A stretch of DNA of 64,000 bases, from assembly GCA_005656395.1 (NCBI GenBank), contig SRSI01000060.1:1178001-1242000 (forward strand). The letters are read 5' to 3'. The stretch is from Strongyloides papillosus (Eukaryota; Nematoda; Chromadorea; Rhabditida; Strongyloididae). This document shows, in pieces, positions 13,234 through 25,300 of this stretch; within the stretch, counting starts at the first letter, position 1, and each line of letters begins with the position of its first letter. The translations under genes and the position numbers were made by a program. The notes under the pieces were generated by a model. That model worked only from the letters and a program-made list of their open reading frames with translations, did not search any database and had not been told where the DNA came from.

Positions 13234-13398
13234 TCAGCCCCAAATTGATTTTGGTATGGATAAAGTCTTTTTCCAAAATAATGTCAAAATATTATGATTT
13301 TCATCATTATGATAATTCATATGCCCGTTATATTCACCGGTATTTGAAGAACATGTAGATTCCCTTGAGGATGATGCTGTTGTTGAGCCAAGAACAAG
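13234..13398 (-). other. in-frame coding-like extension after the TGA of the Rab11-FIP-like gene
   Basis: Immediately after the TGA at 13401-13399 the same frame is open for 54 codons and ends at another TGA (13236-13234). The residues are varied (SSSRESTC, TGEYNGHMNYHNDE, TLFWKKTLSIPKSIWG), and the DNA is clearly richer in G+C than the neighbouring spacer, so it looks translated. The only splice that would remove the first TGA in the right phase is a 27-nt GT-AG segment (minus strand, starting in the AGT before the TGA and ending at ACAACAG), unusually short for an intron. Readthrough, a micro-intron, or a sequence error are the alternatives. Confidence 0.5.
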
Positions 13399-16300
13399 TC
13401 AACTGGATGATGATGATTCAGACGTTTTAGTATTTTTATTTGATGATAACTCTTCATCTTTAATCTCCAATATTTCTGGATGAATTTCAATTACTCTCAT
13501 TAATATACCATTAATATAAGTACGTAATTGTTGATTGCAGATTTCTTGTTCTTTAAGTGCTTTCATTAATTCCGTTGTATCTTTACCATTCAACTCATCT
13601 GCCAATGAAGCAATGTTATCCTCCAATAAATGTCTTCCTTTCATTACAGAGTCATGAAGTAACTCTGCTTGTAAATCTTCATTTTGTTGCATTAATCTTC
13701 TCATTTCATTTTTAAGCTCAACATTCTCCTCCTCTAAAATAGAAATCTAAAATAATATTTTTATAATTAATTTTTTTAAATGTTAAATACCTGATTAAAA
13801 ATGGAACCATGTCTTGAAATTCCATGTGATTTTGTCTTAATTCCTCATTCTCTCTAGTCAACTCATCCATCATCTCACTATTGTTCATCAAATCATTTTG
13901 TCTCTCATACTGATACTCTTGAAATTTTTTACTAATCTCTTTTTTCTCTTCCTCTAAATTTTCACAATGGAATTGAAGTTCATCGACCTTCTTTGACAAA
14001 TTATTTAGTTGCTTCTCCATCTTCTTCATTTCCTCCTCTAATTTACTTTTTTCTTTCTTAGCATAAGAAAGATCTTTCTCCAATATACGGTTGTCAGACG
14101 TACAACGTTCTAATTCTAGTTGTTTTTCAATCTCACATCTTTTTAAGGTATCTCTTGAACGCATAATCTCATCATCAAGTTTCTCTTTCCATCTTAACTC
14201 ACATTGAGCCAATTGTTCTTCTAATATGTGAACTCTTTGACTCATAACAGCATTCTCAGTCTTCAGTCTTGCATTCTCCTCATTTGTAGCAGTTTGTAAA
14301 TCTTCCATCTCAGTTACTCTTCTACCAAGTGTTGATATCTGAAGGATATATAATACTTAATGTAAAAGCAAATGCATAAATATATTTTATTATTTATAAA
14401 AGTAATAATATTTTAAGACTTACCTGACTAGAAATATCATTTATCTCGGTTTGATATTCACTATCACTAAAATTCATCAACTCAGGTTCACTTCCAAAAC
14501 TAGTTCTCCTAGAACTACGTTGTCCATTAAAATAAAGTCTGGAGGCAACTGAAGCAGAGCTTGGTGAGCTAGTAAGCCTCATGATGTTTGGTGTAGTTGG
14601 TTCCTAAAATAAACGATTTAGAATATATAGAGTGTGTTTAATTTGTTTATATAACTGTTCATTTAATGTAGATCTTCAAGTCGGAGGTAAATGATGTATT
14701 TAATATGCAATACACTAAAATTGTTAGATGATATTAACAGAATGCTGATATAACACAGCTGACAATGTTTCTTTTGAGCTTAATATCAAGTATCTGGGTA
14801 ATATAAAATGATAGGTGTTGGTCATGATAAAAAAAATGTATAATAATCAAAAATTATTTTCTCATAAAATCATTTGTTAAAGCTCTTCTTACTAACTATT
14901 ACTTTTTCGTTTTATATTGTGATGGGAATGATACGAATAGGTGGTATACAAATAAATATATATCTATAATCTATAACTTTAATACAATAAGTTATTGACA
15001 AAAGATAATCAAAATTTTTTTGGTATTAATAAAAATCTTCTAGGCTATAATATTTGGTTTTCTTTTTCAAATGTTTTTATTAAAAAGATATAATTTATGG
15101 TAAAAAATAAAAATATTATTGTTAATACTTTGCAAAAATATCATATGCTTTTTGATGACTAAATGTAAATGTGTAAAGATTAAAGATAAAACTAATCATT
15201 AAGGACTATTTTTGAAAATATACCGTTAGACGATATAATGATAGAGAAAAAAAAGAATTTTTTTAATCTTTTATTCACTATTAGCTTTTATATAGATGAT
15301 AAGAATTAAAAAAGGATTTAACTGTAAAAAATATATGTGGCTTATTAAATGATTTAGTAAAGTTGTATCATAATTCTATATAATTGTAAAAAATATCATA
15401 ACTTTTCATTCCCTCTTGACATGAAAAAATTTGGTAACCATAGAAACATACTTATTTTTCAAATACAAATAATTTGAATGAAATTTCTAATAAATATTTT
15501 AAACTAATAAATTTAAATTATTATTTTAATATATGAAAATATAAATATGATCATTTGACATAAAAAGTTACATAAACAAAGAAAAAATTTACAAGATTAT
15601 TCGTTTTGAAAAGCTAACAAATTAATATATGTTGCGTGATCACCCACTTTTAATTATTTTTTTCACATCTTTAGGAGATAAAATATTGGTTGGTAGTTAA
15701 ATGATAAATGCGTTGGCTTATAATTAGAAAAAGATAAAAATGTTATTATTGTCACTCATATAGATGATGGATAATTGATGGTAAAATAGTAAAATAATTG
15801 CTTCTATATTAAACATTATGAAATATGACGCAATTTCGGATTTAACATCAATCATATAACATTTTTTACAAGAATATAATTATGAGCAATTTAAACTATT
15901 ATAATTATTAATTGAATATAATAAAAGTAAGATTTTAATCAAAATTAAAAACATTTAAGTAAATTGACATCAGAAATATGATTTATAATTGTTATATCTA
16001 CATATGTGTAATAATAGGACATTTTTTTGTGATACATTTAATAATCTAAAGAATCAGTTAATGTATAAAACATGTTCAATAAAACACTTTAAAGAGATTG
16101 AAGTATTATATAGAATTTGTCATATCAAAACAAAAGGCTAGTAAAAGTTTTCTATTTTGACTATCAATATAGTAAAAACAATTAATTGAAGATTATATAA
16201 ATTATAAAATTATTGAAGCTTAAAGATATATTAATGAATAATAAATTAATAAAAGATTAGCACATCAAGCGATTATAGGTACTACAAATTATATAACAAA

Positions 16301-19300
16301 GTAACTGCTTTTAAAAATTAAATTGTTTTTATTTTTATCTTATACAATAATATTGAATGTGACATAATGAAGCTATATTAATGATCTAAATGCTGGTAAA
16401 AAGTAAAAGTTAAACAGTTTAATAAACAATATTATATAAGAATATATATTTATTTATAATATTAAACTAAAATAATAAAAAAAACTACAATTTCAAAACC
16501 ATTTGTTTAAGAAAATGGATGATGAAGAATGAAATTTTGGTCTATTTAGGAAGCAAATGACAAGAATGGTATTAAAAAGACAAAAAGATAAATGATTGTC
16601 AAATATTCAGGAAAAACAGATAAAGTTTAGAGACACTAAAAATAAAATATATCCACCAAAGAGTAAGCTTCATCTTTATGAAATAAGTGACTCTTTTTTG
16701 ACGAAGGATTAAAATAAAAATATATTTATAAGTTATTTCATGTTGATCATAAATATCGTCACTGCTTAAAAAACATAAAAAAAATTAAAATTTTTTAAAT
16801 CCTTCGTTTTTTTTCTAGCTATTGATATGACATAATGAAATGACTATATTAAATGATATAACTATCTTAAGAATTATAAATTAGATAAAAATTCAATGTA
16901 AATTTGTACCATTTCCTAAAGACAAAAATAAATTGGCGTATTATTTTATAAAAAAAATGTTTGAATTTTAAATGAGGTTTGTGAGGATAAATTAATCTTC
17001 TAAACATATTATACTTTTAGATAATAAAAGATAAAAAGACCAAATAAATTGATGGTTAAAGTGAATATTTAATTTTTAATTGATAACTTTTAAACTTTTG
17101 TCAATTGTAGAATTAAATGCCTATCCAATGGAATGAAATAATAGATAGAATTTATCTATAAAATAATAAATGAATAAAAAAAAATTTTTAATGAAGAATT
17201 AAAATGTTGGTTAGGTATTAAAAGTTTTTTCACTTATTAACTCTATTGTGGAAAGATGTTAATAATAGTATTAAAGTAACAATTATAAAAATTATCCTGG
17301 TTTTTATCATATTACTCGTATTAAAAGGTTCATTAAAAGTAAAAAATTTTATTGAGTAAAACATTATTCTTTTATAATAAAAAGCTTACCAATATCTAAT
17401 AAAATTTAACTATCCCTATATCAGCAATGTAAAACGATAAAGCATTATTCCTGATATACAATAAAATAAAAATTAAGAATAAATTAAAAAATTTAGTAAA
17501 TGTTTAACTTTAAATATCTACCGACTGATAGTTTTCTAATTAATTGTATCATTATAAAATTCACCATTTTACTGTAAATAAATTTTTAATGATAATTTAA
17601 ATAAAATTAATAAATAAGAGTGAAAAATGTTCACATATTTTTCATATTTTATATTATATATTGTCAATATTCAACCCATTTTATAAAGATAATTCTCAGG
17701 AGAATTAAAAAGAAAATAAATGTTAAAATGATCATGCTTAAGTTGGTAAAATTTAGTACAAATTTATGTTTTACATAATATAAAAACATTATCTCAGACA
17801 TTCTTCTTTTATAACTATATTGATCTTAAAAAATATTTTAAAATATAAATTTTACTTAATATATTTGGAGAAAGAAATTATTATGATGCTTTTTAAATAA
17901 ATATATTTATGTCTATGAACCTTGAAATAACTGGATCAATGGAAATAATTGTAGGTTCCTTTTCTTATTAAACTGGTCACCTTTTTCAACTACCTATATT
18001 TTTTGGTCTCAATAGGAGTGAAACACAAGCATTTTGCTTCACCCATTTATAATATCATTTTTCTAAAGTTGCATGTATTATAAGTATTATAAAAATAAAA
18101 AAACCATTTAGGATAAGATGTTTAAATGCTATTTAGAATTTTTTTACTAAACAATTTTCAAAGAAATACAATTTTATGTCGAGGTATTTGAAAAGAATAG
18201 AGAAAGTTTAAACAATTCCTATACAAAAACTAGAAATTTTATTTTTATATAATCATATTGTTTTTAAAATTATCAAATTTAAACTAGTTATTTCACTCTA
18301 TTCGACAGTTCTTTTTGTACCAATAAAAAAGAAATGAAGATATCTAAAGAATAAATGTGTTTTCGAATTAACAAATCATACATAAATATTAAAAATTGAA
18401 TTGAAAAAAAGTTATTTAAACAATAAATTAAGTGTTAAACTGTTGCTGTATTGTGGATAGCCATTAAAAATTATTGGCATTGTTAATGGACTTGTAAAAT
18501 GGTAAGAAAATAAAATAAGAATATTAATAGCTAAAGAAAGTATTACTTTATATGCGTAAATAACATATTTAAATCAAAAAATATATTTGACATAAGGACA
18601 AACAAACATAAAAGCAAATTTGACCAGGTTCATCAAATAGTTCCATGCATTTTTAATATTATTTAATATTATAACTAATATGAAAACATGAATATATATA
18701 CATTTTTAATAAAAATATTTTTTTATATTACAGAACAAATTGTGATTTAATAATTAAATAAGGAAATCTGTTTCCATTTTTTCATTTTATAATAAGTAGG
18801 TATATTTTAGATAAGAGTTATTAAACGACAAAAAAAAAGGCAATTAAAGTAACATAGATGAAAATTAACTTCAGGATAATGGCGGCATGAAATAATATAC
18901 AATAAGTATTTAGAATTTAAAATACAATGAAAAAACCTGTTATAAAGATCCATAGTCATCTTTATTTCATATTGTGGATTTATATTTAAAAAGTATAATT
19001 ATAAATTTTAAATACACCTTCTTAATGTAAATGATATGAGTCAAAATTATTCAATAATAAAAGTGACTCATCTGTGGGGAATTAAAAAAAAAGATACTTA
19101 AAAATAAATTGATCCTTTAAATGACAACTTAATATGTTTAAACAACAGTACTTTACCTTTATAAATTAAAAATTTTATACTTTACCCAAATAAATATTTT
19201 ATTTAAAAAATATGCTTAATTAAAAAAATAATTCATTTCATTATTGTTAGAATGTATATTTAATTAATGGAAAAAGAAAATACAACATATACCACCGCAA

Positions 19301-19365
19301 TAAATATGAAAAAAAATTTTTATAAAACATACCATTTCTCCAAATGAGTCATATAATTTTGACAT
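13399..19365 (-). CDS. Rab11 family-interacting protein, class II (FIP3/FIP4-like)
   Basis: Adaptor that binds active Rab11 on recycling endosomes through a C-terminal coiled-coil Rab-binding domain. Proposed exons (minus): 19365-19333, 14603-14424, 14338-13808, 13746-13399; all junctions are phase 0, giving 363 residues. Residues 60-260 are almost continuous coiled coil rich in E, K, L and Q. Residues about 305-343 contain TELMKALKEQEICNQQL, then YINGILMRVIE and IHPEILEIK, which matches the FIP3/4 Rab-binding domain (ELMEAIQKQEEIN..., then YIDRI..., NPSILEVK). Exons 2-4 are firm. Exon 1 is inferred: a clean ATG (MSKLYDSFGEM) followed by GTATGT, 4.7 kb upstream, phase-compatible with the acceptor at 14605-14604. 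The donor at 13807 (GTTCCA) is non-canonical but is the only one that keeps frame. A further 54 in-frame coding-like codons follow the stop. Confidence 0.85.
14608..19332 (-). other. long first intron of the Rab11-FIP-like gene (inferred)
   Basis: About 4.7 kb of AT-rich sequence between the proposed first exon and the second. I see no further exon, no repeat array and no mobile element. If exon 1 is wrong, this is intergenic sequence and the gene starts closer to 14.6 kb. Confidence 0.4.
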
Positions 19366-22300
19366 TCTAGCTTATATATCTTTTTGTATATGACAATAAT
19401 TGTCTAGTTGAACAAAATATATATATTTTGTAAAAAATATTATGAAATTTATAAATTAATAATGTTTAAAAACTAAAAATACGGATATGTTTATTTTGAA
19501 AATGAAAATGTATATTTACATTGATCACAGTAGCATTAGATAATTTTAAAATAAAAATGTAAAAGTAATGGAAAAAGGTGCATTAAGACATTGCTTAAAA
19601 TTTTATTATTACATGCTTACTAACGAAAAAAAATAAAAATTTTCAAGGTAAAAGTAAAATAGGTAGTTAAAACATTATGAGTAAAATTTAATTTAGACAG
19701 AAATTCGTTAAAAATAAAATTTGTATTAGTTTGAAAAATAAGACAGTTTATTTTTACCATAAGTAAGGAATGGAAGTTTTGAAAAACTTAGTAATAAGTA
19801 GTTAGTATATAGGAAACATATTCGATTGTTAATAAAATTGAACAAGCCAGTTCACTAAACAAGAGGGTTTAGAATATGAAACAAGAAAGCAGGTTTAATA
19901 TATGAATTAACAATTTATCATCAAAAATATTATTGTAACATACATAATACAAATGTGTGAGTTTCTCTTTTAAGAACTAATGACAATTATTCGTTTTTAA
20001 ATCTATATAGTGTATTTGATAAAATAATATAAATTTGGACACTATTAAGTAATGATTAATTATTTATGTCAAATGTAATTACTTATAATAAACAATAACT
20101 TTTACATAACAAATAACGATAAAATCTTCTTAATTTAGTCTCATAATACAATACTTTGATATATTACTTGACAACTAAATCTCCAAAAAAAATATATAAA
20201 TCTGTGCTATAAAATTATATTAATAGAACAAATATGCTTTCAAATTTACAATAAATATCTTTTATTATTTAAATTTGATCACGTAAAACAAAAAATGATT
20301 TAATTGTAACAATAAGTACAAAACAATTTGCACCTAAAATATGGAAATCTTAACACTAAGTATAAGGATTGGTAAGAAGGTAAACGACATATTAATTTAT
20401 CAAACCAAGCATAGTAAAAATAAATTTTTTACTAGGATTAATCTGTAAAGAACAATAATTGCTCATATTGTACTGATAAGAATATTTCAAACATGAATAA
20501 AATAAAATTTAAGAATAGTAACAAATAAAAGTACATTGTTAAATATATTATTTTAAAATATATAAAATATTATAGAAAAGGTAGTTATAGGTTAAAAATA
20601 TTTATGTACTTTTACTACTTTATTATGAAATCTAAAACATATGAATGTAGTAAGTAAAAAATTTTTGTATTAACCTAAATTTCATCTAACAACTCATTTA
20701 CTTACATTCTTTTTAGAGGCATTTATAATTTAAAATCAGGGTAGTTGAGGGAGATGATGTCAAATGTATAAAAAGTACCTTGGAAATTTATAGGTGAACC
20801 AAAATATTTTATCATTTTTAAAATTAAATTTTTTGAACAAAATCAAAAATAAGTTTAAAAATCTACAACTATAATATATGACACTTTCATTTCAAAAAAT
20901 ATAAAAAAAGCTTTACAATATATAATTAAAAATAAAATTTAACTTTATCAACTAAAAGCAAATATACATTTGGTATAAGATACACCATATTTCCTTTTTT
21001 TATTTTAACAATATTTTTAATTTAGTTAATTAGACAAAATTTAATTTTTTTTTAAATATAAAAAAATTGTTAAAAAAGAAATTGAGCTAGTCAAACATGT
21101 GATAGAACATTATGGAATGATGAAGTTTATATGCTCATTGATAAGTTGTGTATACCAGAAGTTAAATATATATGCATTAAAAGATAAAACGTAAAAGGTA
21201 GTAAAAGGAGGTATAAATTATAGTGCCTGTTGTTTACTTTATTTTGATAAATATTATTTATCTTAATATAAAAATATATTAATAATAATAACATATTGAA
21301 ATTATTGAAAATATAGTATGAATGATTTGTCCTATATAACAAAAAGTGTATTGAAAATCACTAACTTTGTGTATTTTAGTTACGTTGTACACTGATTTAA
21401 AAAAAAATTACAATATTGTTAATTATAATAAAAAAATTAGTGTATAGAAATGAATAAGGATTAATAAGTACATTCAATAAAATTTATTCATGTGTGGAAT
21501 CTCTACAAATAATAAATAAGCTATATTCCATTATTATATCTGACCAACAACTATGCAAAGGTGTGTCATCTAAAATCTATATAATACTCCTCAACGAAAT
21601 GTACACATGAAAAGTGGACCTTTTTTAGAGGTCAGTTTGCTGTTATCGGTTCTTTTAAGTACCACTTAAATGACATTCTTGTTTAACTCATTCACCTAAA
21701 AATTTCCATGAATAGTATTATTTGTACTCTAAAATATTTAAATACTTTTTGTGAATGATCACATCAAAAGAGTTACCTTATAAACATCCAATACAAATAT
21801 ATTTTATATATGAGGATACCTTTTACAAATTTTTTTATTTGTCTTCAATCATATGTTAAAAAAAGAGTATATCTATAGAAATAATTTCATTTTGAAATCA
21901 AAAATTTAAATCCTCGTCTTTTTTTTAGGTGAGTGACTTATATTGCTTTTTAATAATTGATAAAATAAAAACTCTATTATTGTTTTAGAAAATTTAAATT
22001 TATATTCATTTTTTACCAATATAATATTTAGTTTAAACATTGATATTATCTTTTTTGTAACTTTGTATAAAGTTATAGTTAGAAAAAAATTTAAGAAGAA
22101 TTACAATTAAGAAATTTTCTTATAGTCAAAATAAATTCAAGGGTAACAATTTTATACTATTACACATATAAATTATTCTATTAAAAAAAGTAATCTTTTT
22201 TTAGATTATTTTTGAATTTTAATAATACTATTAAAATATATTTTATATTAGGTATATTAAAAAAATATATTATTTAAAATTTAATAAATAATGTATATAT

Positions 22301-25300
22301 GAAAAATACTAGTTTGGCACTATAGAAAATAAATTATAAAGTTTTTCTAAATAGAAAATAAGTAGTTGAATAAGCTTCTTTCGAACAATTTACATATGCT
22401 TCGAAACAATAAAAAATATAATAAATTGTAAAATATCATAATATGTAGTTAGTATTTAAAATATTTGGTTATGATTTTCAAATGTAAAACTGATTTCTTT
22501 TTTATTCAATTATATAAATATATAAATTATTGTATGAAATGCTAAATAAAGAATCGAATTTGTTAAATACATAAAAATTAATGTTAAAACATTCCGAGTT
22601 CTATTTACATGTCCTTTTTTTAAAAATAATTTTGTATTTACACATTTTTATTGAAAAATTCTAAACGTTAGAATATTTTATATAATACTGAATATTTAGA
22701 AATAATGTTTTAATGAATATTTTCATGTTGTTTTGATCTTTGAAATTTATATTTTATTATTAATCAAAGGTTATGGAATGAAATTTAAAAAATCTACAAA
22801 TTATAATACTTTTATAGTTTAAGAATCTTATAAATGCAGTCAAAAATAATATTCTAATCATCTTATACCCATTAGAATGTATTTAAATGATGAAATGTAT
22901 ATAATATCTTTAATGTTTCTATAAAAAATGTCCAACTTTGAAAATTTAATACCAAACAATCAATTTTTGTGATTGTATACTTTATTATTTAATAAAAGAA
23001 AATATAGAAAGTTTGTATTAAATTGATTCTTATTTAAGAACAATATCTATATTTATAAGTTATATTTACAAACATATTATAAAAAAGAAGACAAAGTTGA
23101 ATATTATTATCACTGAATTTTTATCTCCTGGCGTAGTTGTTTATTTTTATTCTTTCTTTGTCATAGACAATTTTTAAAAAGTTTTAAAAAAACAATTTAC
23201 AATTTTTTAATAATAAAAAAATTCCCTAAAATATATTTTATGACTAAAAATAATAAAATAAGATCCTTTATAGAGTTTATAAGATTAATAATTAGATATA
23301 GACATCAAACAAATGCTATTTGTTGTAAGAATATAGATTATTAGATAAACAAATGATGTTTCAAAGTATGATTATTAAAAAAAATTATAATTGATGCTTT
23401 CTCCAATCATTGTTGACAGTATTTTATAAAATTGATCATGAAATGAGTTATAAAATATGCCAAAAAAAGGGAAATGTAGAAAAAAAACTTTACAATTTTT
23501 AGTTAACATAATTAAGTTATCAATTTTTGGCTGACCAATAATATTTTAAATAGAAAGATGTTTTATCTATTTACAATAACAAAATTGTATTGTACTAATT
23601 AAGGTCACAGAAAATATACTAAGGACTTCAATATTATCAATATCTTTCTTTAAATAAATGAAAATGTACAATTTGTTTATTTTTGAAAGTTTTTTTTTCT
23701 AAATTAATTCAATGGTATTTTTCAATATGCAAAAAAACTATTTGCTAATTGTTTTATTGAAAGCAAATAATATCTTAACTTTTAAACACATATTCAATGA
23801 TAACAATGATTTTATGCTTCTTTTTCCATAAAAAATACCAATATTTCAATGACTCAATTTTTAAAATTATATATTAAAGAATAAAATTGATTGTATATTA
23901 CCTTTTGTGATATTTGCAAGGCTAGGTTTTAGAAGTATATAACAAATTGTAACTACATTCATTAAAGAAATTTTTTTTTAAATTCCATATTTCCCTTATT
24001 ATCAAATTTATGTAAATTTTATCTTGTTGTTAATATCGCAAAATATAAATTGCAAACAGATAATCAATAAAACTTGTCAAATTAAAAATAATTGTAATTG
24101 ATATGCATACATATTTTTGAAAGATAAGTTATTTTGGTAACGAATTTTTTTTATAAATTATATAAATATTTAACATTATCATTTGTTTGATACTTTTGTT
24201 ATTATATAGTTTTTTGTATATATAGATTATCCTAATATGCGTATATATTACTTGTACTGTTATATATCACTTTATTTAAAATAATTTTAAGCAAAAAATT
24301 CAATCTTATTAAGTAATTGAAAAAATAATATACCGGGTGGCCGGCCAATTTCTCCCTTCTGTGAAAAATTTCGTACATATCATCCCAAATGTTTAAAAAT
24401 TTAATTTTTAAATCTAATAAAAATTTGCAGTAATTTTTCGTAAAATCTAGTACATAGTTTTATTTGACTTTTAAGGTCATATATTTTTACATTAAAATCA
24501 TTTTTAAAATTCTTTTACATATCAAATATTTGTAAAAAAAATTAATTACTGGTACAACAAAAGTACTCCTAAACGGAAAACAGGTTAACAAAGTATTGTC
24601 ACAGGGAGAAATTCGCCGTCTACCCGGTATTATAATGTATTTTATGTTTGATTGAATAATACTTTATGAAATTAATATAAGTATTTGGTCTTTATGCTAT
24701 TAATTTCTATTAAAAAAAAATCAAAACATATTTCATAGAGCTATTTAACAAAAATGTTTATTTTTGATAACTTTAGGTATCGGGTATACAAGGTGAACCA
24801 AAATATGCATTAAAATTGCATAAAATGTTTAATAACTTTTTTTTATTTTTGATATATTTCTGTGGTGTTATATGAATTCGATAGCTTCATTTATCCATCA
24901 CAACATATATCAACACAGTTTTGAATCTTAAGTACAGAAAATTTTACATAAATTTATATTAAAATAACTTTTCTTTACTATTTATTAAAAAATTAATAAT
25001 TTATCTGCACAAAAACTGTAGCAACTCCTTTAATTTTAATATATTTCTACAACATTATAATCATTTGATAATTTAAATTATTTCCTACAAAGTATGTAAA
25101 GATTTATTATCATAAGTCAATTATAGGTGAAATTATAGAACAATAAACATTACGCATATTTGTTCATAATAAAAAAGATCAAATATAAATTTTAAAACTT
25201 TTAAATATTTCAATGAAACATGAGTAGTAATTATCTAAATATTATTTTTAATTATTACATTTTATAAGTTTTAATGTTTATTTTTATTTATTACAGAAAT

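Noticed and set aside
24784..24805. TATACAAGGTGAACCAAAAT, resembling a Tc1/mariner terminal repeat; a similar AGGTGAACCAAAATAT occurs near 20792
   Set aside because: Both copies are in the same orientation and no inverted partner end was found, so no element can be delimited.
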